Assembly (NCBI RefSeq): GCF_010672525.1
Contig: NZ_JAAHGH010000008.1
Span: 247,715-311,714, forward strand
From: Okeania sp. SIO2B3
Lineage (GTDB): Bacteria; Cyanobacteriota; Cyanobacteriia; Cyanobacteriales; Microcoleaceae
Reading direction: 5' to 3'
Length of the DNA: 64,000 nucleotides
The notes beneath the pieces were generated by a model that saw only the letters and a program-made list of their open reading frames with translations, made no database searches and was not told the origin of the DNA. The translations under genes were made by a program, and so were the position numbers. Each line of letters starts with the position of its first letter. The stretch's first letter is position 1. Shown piece after piece: positions 1 through 9,391 of this stretch.

Positions 1-850
1 CATCTAGTCCTGGAGTTCCTGGTACACCTGCCGGACCTACTGGACCTGCTGGACCGGCCAGACCAGGAGCACCATCTAATCCTGGAGTTCCTGGTACACC
101 TGCCGGACCTACTGGACCTGCTGGACCAGCCAGACCAGGAGCGCCATCTAATCCTGGAGTTCCTGGTACACCTGCCGGACCTACTGGACCTGCCGGACCA
201 GCCAGACCAGGAGTTCCATCTAATCCTGGAGTTCCTGGTACACCTGCCGGACCTACTGGACCTGCCGGACCAGCGAGGCCAGGAGCACCATCTAATCCTG
301 GAGTTCCTGGTACACCTGCCGGACCTACTGGACCTGCCGGACCAGCCAGACCAGGAGCACCATCTAGTCCAGGGACACCAGGAGCGCCATCTAATCCTGG
401 AGTTCCTGGTACTCCTGCTGGACCTGCCGGACCGGCCAGACCAGGAGCACCATCTAATCCTGGAGTTCCTGGTACACCTGCCGGACCTACTGGACCTGCC
501 GGACCGGCCAGACCAGGAGCACCATCTAGTCCAGGGACACCAGGAGCGCCATCTAATCCTGGAGTTCCTGGTACACCTGCCGGACCTGCCGGACCAGCCA
601 GACCAGGAGCACCATCTAATCCTGGAGTTCCTGGTACTCCTGCCGGACCTACTGGACCTGCTGGACCAGCCAGACCAGGAGCACCATCTAATCCTGGAGT
701 TCCTGGTACTCCTGCCGGACCTACTGGACCTGCCGGACCAGCCAGACCAGGAGTTCCATCTAATCCTGGAGTTCCTGGTACACCTGCCGGACCTACTGGA
801 CCTGCGAGACCAGGAGCACCAGGAGTTCCAGGTACACCGGGAGGACCAGG
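1..850. repeat. 72-bp tandem repeat coding for the collagen-like domain
   Basis: The motif CCATCTAATCCTGGAGTTCC recurs every 72 bp (for example at 72, 144 and 216), with occasional shorter units that begin CCATCTAGTCCAGGGACACC. About 11-12 units are visible and the array continues beyond the left edge. Every unit length is a multiple of 9 nt, so both the frame and the Gly phase are kept. Neighbouring units are almost identical, which points to recent expansion or homogenisation. Confidence 0.9.
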
Positions 851-1489
851 TACTAATGGAATAGGAACTTCTACAAACTGATTAGAAGGAATTGATGGCC
901 CAGGAACTAACTCAACACCAGTTACAGTTGTTTGTTGTCCAGGTACAAGGGTTTGAATTTCATTATTAACGACTTGTTGTGCGGCATCTGGAGGTTGAAT
1001 TTGTTGGGCTGTGATCAAAGAATCATTTTTTTCTATTAGTGCTAATACTCTGTAAGTCTGAGCATGGTCACCTACTGCCTTGACTTCTAGGTATTCTTTG
1101 CCAGCTATTTTTATATCTGATATTTGTAATTCATTAGCTCTGACCCCATCTAATAAGAATGGAATTTGTAACCCATCCAGATTATTATCTGCAAACGAAG
1201 TTACTACATCGCTTTCGCTATCTTGATCTGGAATAAATAAATCTCTTAAATTTGAGCCTGTCTCAGTTTCAGGACCAGGCTGTATAAACGGAATCTCATT
1301 GCCAAATGATATCGGGATTTCATTGTTTGTTATGATTTCTACGCTGACATCTTGTGGCCCTATTTCTCTTTCATTGCTCAAAGCATCTTCAGAGAAGAAT
1401 AAGACTAAGTTTTCTTCAGCAGAATTACCAACTGGAAGAGGAACCGAAAATGTATTCGATTCCTGAAAAGAGTTAAAAGGATCGCCCAT
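1..1489 (-). CDS. Collagen-like Gly-X-Y repeat protein, N-terminal part (runs off the left edge)
   Basis: Reading the minus strand from the ATG at 1489 gives an open frame to the window edge. About 210 residues come first, starting [19 protein letters not shown] and rich in E, N, D and P, with no clear signal peptide. From about residue 213 onward the protein is an uninterrupted Gly-X-Y collagen-like domain (units such as [19 protein letters not shown]), encoded by a 72-bp DNA repeat. The C-terminus lies outside the window. Collagen-like proteins are known in cyanobacteria, including a cell-junction protein in Trichodesmium; a surface or structural role here is inference. A second upstream ATG (1495-1497) is out of frame. 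A purine-rich GGGAG lies about 20 nt upstream. Confidence 0.85.
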   Translation of the reverse strand, partial: MGDPFNSFQESNTFSVPLPVGNSAEENLVLFFSEDALSNEREIGPQDVSVEIITNNEIPISFGNEIPFIQPGPETETGSNLRDLFIPDQDSESDVVTSFADNNLDGLQIPFLLDGVRANELQISDIKIAGKEYLEVKAVGDHAQTYRVLALIEKNDSLITAQQIQPPDAAQQVVNNEIQTLVPGQQTTVTGVELVPGPSIPSNQFVEVPIPLVPGPPGVPGTPGAPGLAGPVGPAGVPGTPGLDGTPGLAGPAGPVGPAGVPGTPGLDGAPGLAGPAGPVGPAGVPGTPGLDGAPGLAGPAGPAGVPGTPGLDGAPGVPGLDGAPGLAGPAGPVGPAGVPGTPGLDGAPGLAGPAGPAGVPGTPGLDGAPGVPGLDGAPGLAGPAGPVGPAGVPGTPGLDGAPGLAGPAGPVGPAGVPGTPGLDGTPGLAGPAGPVGPAGVPGTPGLDGAPGLAGPAGPVGPAGVPGTPGLDGAPGLAGPAGPVGPAGVPGTPGLD

Positions 1490-2059
1490 TGGCCATTTTT
1501 CTCAATAAAATAATTTCTCCCAAATTATAAGTGAGAATTTCACTTTTGAAAATAATAATTCTGTAACCTATTCTATAGACATACTAAACAGAACTAAGTA
1601 ATTCTAAATTAGTTCAATGGCCAAATATTTATGTTCTCCAAATCTCAATTTTCCTTGAAGTCAAAGATCAAAATAATTTATACTTAACTTTCATTGAATA
1701 TATATGCCATATTCAAAAACTTTTAAATTCAACTACTCTAACAACTATCCCTATTTGAGATTTTTCAGAATGTAAACACATCAGATATGATTACAGCTAA
1801 TAATTACTTTTATTCTCAATAACTTACTTACCACCTATATTAAAATCGCAAGATAGTGTTTAGTTTAATCTATATTTAAATAAATCAAAAATAAAAAACC
1901 AAAACAAATAAAAAAATAATTCAAAAAATATTTCAATAGCTAAAAAAAACAAATAAATATTACAAGAGACGTTGATTTTTTTGATAAAGTTCCCTAATTA
2001 CAAAATAAAATATTAAGTATTTTATTTGAACTATAATTCCGAATTTACACTCAATCAAA
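1490..2059. other. AT-rich spacer, no gene seen
   Basis: This 570-bp spacer lies between two divergent genes, the collagen-like gene (minus) and cpcT (plus). It is very AT-rich with runs of A and no open frame or strong hairpin. It presumably carries both promoters, but no clear -35/-10 pair stands out. Confidence 0.6.
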
Positions 2060-2650
2060 ATGACTAACTCAACAGACATTCTTACCTTGGCACGTTGGTT
2101 AGCAGCCGACTTTAGTAACCAACAGCAAGCCTTTGAAAACCCTCCCCTCTTTGCTCACATTCGCGTTTGCATGCGCCCACTTCCCTATGAACTATTAAAT
2201 GGACTCAGCCTCTATCTAGAGCAAGCTTACGACATTACCCTCAACCAACCCTACCGAGTCCGAATATTAAAATTAGTCCCTGCAGCAGACTATATTGCTA
2301 TTGAAAACTATGCCATAGATCAAGAAGAAGCATTTTACGGAGCTTCTCGCGATCCTCAACGCTTACAAGCATTCAAAACTGAACAAATAAAGAAACTACC
2401 TGGTTGTAACTTTATTACAAAATGGACTGGCCATAGCTTTAAAGGTGAAGTAGAACCAGGAAAAGCTTGTAATGTAGTCCGTAAAGGCCAAACTACCTAC
2501 TTAGATAGCCATTTTGAGATAGACGAACATAAATTTATCAGCCATGACCAAGGGCGCAACCCCGAAACTGATGAGCATATCTGGGGAGCGATCGCTGGGC
2601 CTTTTGAATTTACTCGTTGGGCTAGCTTTGCCGATGAAGTTACATTATAA
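2060..2650 (+). CDS. cpcT: CpcT/CpeT-family phycobiliprotein chromophore lyase
   Basis: This 196-aa protein matches the CpcT/CpeT family in length and motifs: YRVRILKLVP near residue 65, then GCNFITKWTGHSFKGEVEPG and DSHFEIDEHKFISHDQGRNP, and the C-terminal WGAIAGPFEF. Family members attach phycocyanobilin to the Cys-153 site of phycocyanin beta (CpcT) or act on phycoerythrin (CpeT). The two cannot be separated by eye, so the symbol is tentative. It is cytosolic with no signal peptide. The start is the first ATG of the frame; the Shine-Dalgarno is weak. It stands alone, downstream of an AT-rich spacer and upstream of a decayed tnpB. Confidence 0.88.
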   Translation: MTNSTDILTLARWLAADFSNQQQAFENPPLFAHIRVCMRPLPYELLNGLSLYLEQAYDITLNQPYRVRILKLVPAADYIAIENYAIDQEEAFYGASRDPQRLQAFKTEQIKKLPGCNFITKWTGHSFKGEVEPGKACNVVRKGQTTYLDSHFEIDEHKFISHDQGRNPETDEHIWGAIAGPFEFTRWASFADEVTL

Positions 2651-2828
2651 ATCTTCTTAAATTTCAGAAAATTTACTATTTCAATTTTTCTCAAGAATTA
2701 CCAATCTTAAACAGATAGTAGGAATATAGTTCATCAGGGTATAAGAAATATTTATTGGTGGAATTTTTAGCTACATCGCCGAGAAGCCTCACGCCATATT
2801 TGAAAAATTCGCGACCAGATGAATTGGT

Positions 2829-2865
2829 GGTAAATCAATTGGATTCGATGTCTAATTGATTTACA
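2829..2865. other. 11-bp-stem hairpin near the tnpB relic
   Basis: GTAAATCAATT (2830-2840) and AATTGATTTAC (2854-2864) form a perfect 11-bp stem with a 13-nt loop. It lies upstream of the tnpB remnant and may be the left-end palindrome of that IS200/IS605-type element. That assignment is inference. Confidence 0.4.
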
Positions 2866-2924
2866 ATACTATTCTGGAGTTTTTCACCATTATTTAAAAA
2901 TTTCTGTTATTCTAGCAAAAATCA

Positions 2925-3310
2925 AGCCTAAAACTTGGGCAATCAACTGGATGGGGACAATTTCTAACTATTTTAATTGTCAAAGCTGTTAGCGCAGCTC
3001 CGACCCAGAAGGCAAATGCTGGAGGTGAAGACTATAGTTGTGAATCCTCAAAAACAGAGCCAAAATTGTTCAAATTGTGGTGAGGGGGTCCCCAAAAAAT
3101 TACCAGAAAGAACTCATTATTGTGCCAATTGCTGTGTGATTATTGACCGCTATTTGTTTGCGGAGCATGACAAACGGAAATGCAGCAATAAATATTAAAA
3201 ATAGGGCGGTAGGGCATTCCGTTTTTAAAGCACGCGCTTGTCCGACGGGGTACCGGGACTGAGAAACGAGAAGCCCACGCCATACCTTAAGGTTGGTGTG
3301 GGAGTATGTC
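2925..3310 (+). pseudogene. tnpB (IS200/IS605-type) C-terminal relic with right-end hairpin
   Basis: The frame opening at 2977 encodes a recognisable TnpB zinc finger, SQNCSNCGEGVPKKLPERTHYCANCCVIIDR, but the RuvC-III acidic residue region is degenerate and the N-terminal two thirds are gone. A second frame after the stop (from about 3187) continues as IKNRAVGHSVFKARALVRRG and EKREAHAIP, the usual tail of this TnpB subgroup. The locus ends in a hairpin, CCCACGCCA/TGGTGTGGG (3274-3302), followed by GAGTATGTC. That resembles the omega-RNA 3' end/right end of such elements. It cannot encode a functional nuclease. Confidence 0.75.
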
Positions 3311-3384
3311 ACCTAGTTGCATTTGATTTAAACAAGAAATGCCATAAAGTTCCAATACCTGATACATTAAGCCAATATCAGTAA

Positions 3385-4623
<1,239 letters not shown>

Positions 4624-4634
4624 ACCTAAAAGAT

Positions 4635-5050
4635 ATCGGGAGGAAAGTTCCCGGAAGATTTATCCCCTGGTTGAATAACGACACGCGGGTAATAAAGCGG
4701 AGCAAAAGTCTGTTATACTAGAAACCATAACAAGTAAGAGCAAGGTTTGTTGCCATGAGATGACCGCGCTTTGCGGTGAGATTCCAGCGGACAGGAGACG
4801 GGGATTTGATTTCCTACGACGGCTGTTAGCTCCGCATTCGGCACCGAAAAGCAAGTAGGCAGCATGAGCAGCGAGAAGATTGCTCCAACACCTTGAGTAA
4901 AACCACTCTGAAAGTAAGCTCACAGCTAGATAATGGTCTATGCCGAGGAGTGTAGAAGTCTGTTGACAGGCTTGAAGAAAACGCGGATAAATCCGCATTT
5001 TCGGTGGATTTTCCACAGAATCCAGGGTGTTTCAACCCCTGGAGATGTCA
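4635..5050 (+). mobile_element. Possible tnpB-less IS200/IS605-type element (right-end hairpin present)
   Basis: No convincing ORF lies here. The segment is richer in G+C than the adjacent spacers. It begins with a small CGGGA/TTCCCG hairpin and ends in CCAGGGTGTTTCAACCCCTGG (5022-5042) followed by AGATGTCAA. The same layout, hairpin then (A/G)TGTC, closes the intact tnpB element at 6846 and the relic at 3310. I infer a non-autonomous or decayed derivative of that family. The body could also be a structured RNA; no homology could be run. Confidence 0.45.
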
Positions 5051-5068
5051 ATGTATTCTATAAAAATC

Positions 5069-5100
5069 ATAGAGGTAATAGTTTTTACTATTACCTCTAT
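5069..5100. terminator. Perfect 13-bp inverted repeat, terminator-like
   Basis: ATAGAGGTAATAG (5069-5081) and CTATTACCTCTAT (5088-5100) pair perfectly around a TTTTTA loop. Only TTTAGTT follows on the plus strand, so intrinsic termination is possible but the U-tract is weak. It sits just before the DUF4291 remnant. Confidence 0.4.
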
Positions 5101-5337
5101 TTAGTTAAATAATTTTCAAAAAGAAGCGATCGCCAGTTATAAATTTTAATAGTTTAGTTGATATGGAGCTAGCCACAGAAAACTACTTAACTCAAGTTAA
5201 TAATTGGCCATAACAAGGAAAATACATATTAGCACAATTTGATGAAAATTCTATAGTTGTCTACCAGGCATATAGGCCAAAAATTGGTAAATTTGCAGCG
5301 TCAAAAGGTTATTTTGGTGGTGAGTTTAGTTTAACTA

Positions 5338-5410
5338 GAGCGTGTCATCAATTAAAAAATTGACAAAATGGGTGTTGTATGCTATGAGTCGATGGCGATC
5401 GCTATGCTCA
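5338..5410. mobile_element. IS5-family (IS427-like) end fragment
   Basis: About 70 bp starting CTAGAGCGTGTCATCAATTA match, in inverse orientation, the right end of the transposase relic at 33590-33655, including the internal GCGATCGCTATGCT. Only the terminal fragment is left, and it lies inside the DUF4291 gene in place of its central codons. Confidence 0.75.
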
Positions 5411-5570
5411 TAATTTGATGAAATTTTAGCAAAAGCAGTACATTCAAAATTTATCTAAATGTTGGCATTTATACCGGCGCTCCCTTGCAGGAGAGCGCCG
5501 GGATGAATGCCAATCAATTTTGCGGCACACATAATCTGTTAAGATGTAAGAGTCGAATAGCAAGCAGTAG

Positions 5571-6846
5571 ATGGTTGAGAAAGCATACAAATTTAGGTTT
5601 TACCCTACTCAGTCGCAAGAAAATTTGCTGCGGAGAACTTTGGGCTGTGTACGACTAATCTACAACAAAGCTTTAGCTGCTAGAACTCAAGCCTGGCATG
5701 AACAAAAGCAAAGAGTGAGCTATAAACAAACCTCAACTATGCTTACCAAATGGAAAAAACAAGATGACTTGGATTTCCTAACTGAAGTAAGCAGTGTACC
5801 ATTACAGCAAGGTTTGAGACATCTACAAACAGCTTTTCCTTCGGAATGCTGCGCAAACACTAACTTTTTTAGTGGACGTAGTAAATATCCTAACTTTAAG
5901 AAAAAACGTATGGGGTGGTAGTGCTGAATTTACAAAGTCTGCATTTAAGTGGAAAGATGGTCAAGTCTATTTAGCTAAGTGTTCTGAACCGTTACCTATT
6001 AGATGGAGTAGGCAACTACCAGAAAACTCTGTACCAACTACAATCACAGTTAAACTTGACCCCTCTGGTAGATGGTCTGTGTCTTTGAGAGTCAACGACA
6101 CTAGAAATTTAAAGCTGACACACGTTAACAAACAAATAGGTATTGACTTAGGAATCACTAGCTTAATAACTACCAGTGATGGAGAAAAAGTAACTAATCC
6201 TAAGAATCTGAATAAGTTGCACAAAAAACTGAGATTAGCTCAAAAGTCTTTATCTAGAAAAACCAAGGGTTCTAATAACTATCAAAAGGCTAGGCTGAAA
6301 TTAGCCAGGATACACGCAAAAATTAAAGATTCAAGGCTTGATTACACCCATAAGCTAACTACTCAACTAATCAGAGAAAACCAAACGATAGTGGTTGAGG
6401 ATTTAGCAGTAAAGAATATGGTCAAAAACCATAACCCACCCCCATCCCCTCCCGGGAGGGGAGCAAGAGGGGTGGGTAGTGATGCTAACTGGTCCGAATT
6501 AGTCAGGCAATTAGAGTACAAAGCTCAATGGTATGGACGGGAATTAATCAAAATTGACAGATATTTTCCCAGTTCTAAGCGTTGCTCTAATTGTGGACAT
6601 ATAGTAGAAAAATTACCTCTAAGTGCAAGAGAGTGGGATTGCCCAGAGTGTGCAGCTCACCATGACAGGGACATAAATGCTTCGGTAAATATTTTGGCTG
6701 CGGGACTCGCAGTGTCAGTCTGTGGAGCGACTGTAAGACCATCTGAGAGTAAATCTCAGATGGCTGGTGCTAAGAAACAGAAAGTCTCTAACAGTGGTGC
6801 TAGGGAATCCCGCGCTGTCACGCAAGTGCAGCGTCGGGAGGATGTC
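5571..6846 (+). pseudogene. tnpB: TnpB-type RNA-guided nuclease, frameshifted and carrying two in-frame repeat insertions
   Basis: The N-terminal frame starts at 5571 (MVEKAYKFRFYPTQSQENLL) and stops at 5921. The rest is in the frame of 5872-7170, so one indel near 5905 splits the gene at FKKK/GGSAEF. The RuvC residues are present: GIDLGITSL (Asp), IVVEDLAVKNM (Glu) and HHDRDINAS (Asp), with a CSNC/CPEC zinc finger between. Two segments are foreign to TnpB: PSECCANT, encoded by the dispersed GAATGCTGCGCAAAC repeat, and PPPSPPGRGARGVGS, encoded by the dispersed CCACCCCCATCCCCTCCC repeat. There is no stop of its own; the frame runs into the DUF4291 tail. Probably inactive unless the frameshift is bypassed. 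Confidence 0.88.
6739..6846 (+). ncRNA. Putative omega-RNA 3' scaffold overlapping the tnpB end
   Basis: In characterised TnpB elements the guide RNA overlaps the 3' end of tnpB and the right end. Here a perfect 10-bp stem CCATCTGAGA/TCTCAGATGG (6739-6748 with 6754-6763) is followed by the bulged CCCGCGCTG/CAGCGTCGGG hairpin and GATGTC. The guide would then start at 6847 (AATCCCACTATC...), inside the host gene. Inference from structure; the 5' end is not defined. Confidence 0.5.
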
Positions 6847-7214
6847 AATCCCACTATCTATAAAACTCAAGAAGAATGGAAAGAAGTTGTGAAGCGATCA
6901 AGTGTTAGAGTGCAGTGGGACTCCGATCATAATCCCATGGGTGAAAAACTTGAAAGACGAGCAATTCAATTAGGACTACGGGGTGAAGCTCTACGAAATT
7001 ATAGCCGAGATTGGATTGTGAAGATAGAAAATATTACAGAATTTGTACAACAGCAGCGTATCTATAGAGAACCTAGTAAATGGACTGACTTAATCACACC
7101 TAAAGAAAATGTTTATCCAGTTGAGAATTCTGAGATAATACATAAACTGGGATTATCAATTCGTGACTAAAATCAATAGGCAATAGGTATCATAAACATT
7201 TAACAGAAATATAG

Positions 7215-7580
7215 TCTTATGTAGTTAAATATAGTCATATGGTCTCCAGAAATTTGGGCGAATATTGAGATAATCTAACAATGTCTGCGATAAGAACGAA
7301 AATCAAATAGCCGAGTCGAGTCAGGGATCTGAGTTCAATAGGGTTTTCTGGACTGATACGCTACCTCTAGACACATAAGAACCTACGTCCAAGTCTCTGT
7401 ATGATGACCAACCAGAAATTGAATCAGGGAGATAATCAAAAAAGAGGCAAAGAAAAAGCAGCTCTCTTATGTCTTTGACTATGGGAAGCGAGGGTGTTGT
7501 AGTTCACCCAGTCAGGGTAACACCTGCAAAATAAGGATATGTCTTATGTGACTATATTTTTATGAACTATAGCTATTACC
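7215..7580. repeat. Possible MITE with imperfect inverted ends; no ORF
   Basis: AAATATAGTCATATG (7227-7241) and, inverted, AAATATAGTCACATAAG (about 7544-7560) bracket about 330 bp without coding capacity. The interior contains hairpin-forming stretches. The ends match no other element in this window. The whole 455-bp spacer upstream of sqdX is otherwise empty. Confidence 0.35.
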
Positions 7581-7625
7581 AAGCTGAAAAATTAATATTC
7601 TGACTAAATATTTTCCAAACAATTT

Positions 7626-8759
7626 ATGAGGATAGCCCTTTTTACCGAAACCTTTTTACCAAAAATAGATGGTATAGTTACACGTCTATGCCACACTGTT
7701 GAACATCTGCAACGTGCTGGGGACCAAGTGCTAATATTTTCCCCCGAGGGAGGACTAAAGGAATATCAAGGAGCAACAATTTGTGGCATTGAGGGTTTTC
7801 CCTTACCCCTCTATCCAGAATTAAAATTAGCAATACCAACTCCTACTATTGGCCAACAGCTAGAGCTGTTTCAGCCAGATATAATTCATGTAGCTAATCC
7901 AGCAGTATTAGGTTTAGGTGGTCTGTACTATGCGAAAAAGCTGAATATACCACTCGTAGCATCCTATCATACCCACCTTCCTCAATACCTACATCATTAT
8001 GGTTTAGGAGTGTTCGAAGGGTTGCTTTGGGAGTTACTCAAGTCAGGCCATAATCAAGCAGACTTAAATCTTTGTACCTCTACAGCAATGGTAGAAGAAT
8101 TAAGCAACCATGGCATTGAGCGAGTGGACCTTTGGCAGCGTGGAGTTGATACAGAATTATTTCAGCCTCACCATGCTAGTCAAGAAATGCGCGATCGCCT
8201 CAGTCAAGGAAATCCAGATAGTACAATACTACTATACGTTGGCCGTTTAGGTGCAGAAAAAGAGATTGACCGTATTAAACCAATTCTGGAGGCCATCCCC
8301 AATGCTTGTCTAGCTCTTGTAGGAGATGGACCCAACCGAGAATCCCTAGAAGAACATTTTGCAGACACTCCCACACACTTTGTGGGCTATCTCCGGGGTC
8401 AAAAACTGGCCTCTGCCTATGCTTCTGCTGATGCTTTTATTTTTCCCTCTCGCACTGAAACTTTAGGATTGGTACTTTTAGAGGCTATGGCCGCCGGCAC
8501 TCCTGTCGTAGCAGCTAATTCTGGAGGTATTCCTGATATTGTTACAAATGGAATAAATGGCTATCTATTCGATCCTGTTGATGAAAAAGGAGCGATTAAA
8601 GCTACTCAAAGTCTCTTAGCTCATTCAGAGGAACGAGAAACTCTACGTCAAAATGCCAGAGCTGAAGCAGAACGTTGGGGATGGTCAGCAGCAACTCAGC
8701 AGTTAAGAAACTATTATCAAAAAGTTATCTCTGCTCATTCTATACCATCAGCAGCATAA
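7626..8759 (+). CDS. sqdX: Sulfoquinovosyltransferase (SQDG synthase)
   Basis: This 377-aa GT4-type glycosyltransferase moves sulfoquinovose from UDP-sulfoquinovose to diacylglycerol at the membrane, the last step of SQDG synthesis. The N-terminal Rossmann half starts MRIALFTETFLPKIDGIVTR. SYHTHLPQYLHHYG (acceptor/phosphate loop) is near residues 120-133 and GVDTELFQP near 173. The C-terminal half has LYVGRLGAEKEIDR and the GT4 signature FPSRTETLGLVLLEAMAAGTPVVA. Length is normal. In many cyanobacteria it is adjacent to sqdB; here about 3 kb of mobile DNA and a DUF4291 relic lie between. The ATG overlaps the conserved N-terminus, so the start is firm. Confidence 0.95.
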   Translation: MRIALFTETFLPKIDGIVTRLCHTVEHLQRAGDQVLIFSPEGGLKEYQGATICGIEGFPLPLYPELKLAIPTPTIGQQLELFQPDIIHVANPAVLGLGGLYYAKKLNIPLVASYHTHLPQYLHHYGLGVFEGLLWELLKSGHNQADLNLCTSTAMVEELSNHGIERVDLWQRGVDTELFQPHHASQEMRDRLSQGNPDSTILLYVGRLGAEKEIDRIKPILEAIPNACLALVGDGPNRESLEEHFADTPTHFVGYLRGQKLASAYASADAFIFPSRTETLGLVLLEAMAAGTPVVAANSGGIPDIVTNGINGYLFDPVDEKGAIKATQSLLAHSEERETLRQNARAEAERWGWSAATQQLRNYYQKVISAHSIPSAA

Positions 8760-8760
8760 C

Positions 8761-8921
8761 CTAGGGCGTGTCATCAATTAACAAATTGACAAAATAGCCA
8801 TTCTATGATTGATGGAGGTCTAGTCATTTACAGAAGTCCTTTTTTGTTGATTTCTGTAGTTATTCTTCACAAGCATACTATATCTTTAATGTCAACCTCT
8901 TTAATTGATGACACATTCTAG
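8761..8921. mobile_element. 161-bp MITE with IS5/IS427-like ends
   Basis: The element runs from CTAGGGCGTGTCATCAATTA to an inverted TTAATTGATGACACATTCTAG. The ends match those of the IS5-type transposase relic near 33.6 kb, and the internal segment from TAGTCATTTA onward matches 33653-33753. It starts 2 nt after the sqdX stop codon. CTAG at both ends suggests insertion at TA. Confidence 0.75.
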
Positions 8922-8929
8922 AAATTGTA

Positions 8930-9369
8930 AACAGAGCATACCTTCCACCGATTAGGCTTGACAATACAATTTTACCGAAAAACTGGGTTGAAAGCCTTGC
9001 TGTTCCAGGGCAACTTTGTGTTAAGCTCGGACTGGTTGCAATACCCAACCCCCTACTCCGTAGGCTAGATAAATCATCTAAAGGCAAAGAGTCCGAAAAG
9101 GTCGAAACTAAGAACTTGTGGTAGTGAAAACACAGTCAAAACAGCTATGGAAACTAACGAAGTACCAATAATTTAATCACATTGTATTTTTGTAAAAGAG
9201 TATGGTCGGGCATCCGAGAACTGAGGTTAACCACCTAAATGACTAGGGACATCCCTGCCTCTGGCTAGCTACTGAGTGAGTAGAGATAGTTAAGCGGTCT
9301 GAATTAGCCAGTAATCCCTGATGGGCGAGTCTGGGAGAACCCACTCCCTGAAGTGAGTGGAGTATGTCA
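8930..9369 (+). mobile_element. Possible tnpB-less IS200/IS605-type element with right-end hairpin
   Basis: About 440 bp without an ORF, more structured and G+C-richer than the neighbouring spacer. It ends in the hairpin CCACTCCCTGAAGTGAGTGG (9341-9360) followed by AGTATGTCAAAG, nearly the same terminus as the tnpB relic at 3300-3311. The body has several possible stems (for example around 9200-9330). Either a non-autonomous derivative or a solo guide-RNA-like scaffold; inference. Confidence 0.45.
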
Positions 9370-9391
9370 AAGAATCTATACTCCTACTAAC

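Larger units (their letters stand above)
5456..6846 (+). mobile_element. IS200/IS605-like tnpB-only element, boundaries inferred from the split host gene
   Basis: Removing 5456-6846 rejoins the host reading frame as VHSKFI/NPTIYK, which fixes both ends to within about two bases. The left end has a long imperfect hairpin (TTGGCATT 5462-5469 with AATGCCAA 5506-5513, inner stem CCGGCGCTC/GAGCGCCGG). The right end has CCCGCGCTG (6809-6817) with CAGCGTCGGG (6829-6838), then GATGTC. There is no target duplication, as expected for this family. No tnpA gene is visible, so movement would need a transposase in trans. The left flank is TTTATC, the candidate TAM. Confidence 0.8.
5163..7170 (+). pseudogene. 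DUF4291 family gene, broken by a nonsense codon and two insertions
   Basis: Three separated pieces join into one DUF4291 protein. The first is MELATENYLTQVNNWP-stop-QGKYILAQFDENSIVVYQAYRP...GGEFSLTR (5163-5340). The second is DEILAKAVHSKFI (5417-5455). The third is NPTIYKTQEEWKEV...SVRVQWD...IQLGLRGEALRNY...WIVKIENITEFVQQQR (6847-7170). The TAA at 5211 replaces a Gln codon expected in WPQQGKYILAQ. An IS5-type end fragment replaces the conserved central segment, and a 1.39-kb tnpB element separates pieces two and three in a way that restores the frame when removed. DUF4291 has no established function that I can state. Confidence 0.85.

Noticed and set aside
4635-4760. RNase P RNA (GGAGGAAAGTTCCCGG resembles the start of rnpB)
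   Set aside because: None of the other conserved rnpB segments follow; the match is a short hairpin.
4660-5035. Minus-strand ORFs of 118 and 69 codons
   Set aside because: Composition and motifs are not protein-like; the DNA looks like a structured or decayed element.
7215-7580. Riboswitch or leader RNA upstream of sqdX
   Set aside because: No known riboswitch core was recognised, and inverted ends suggest a mobile repeat instead.
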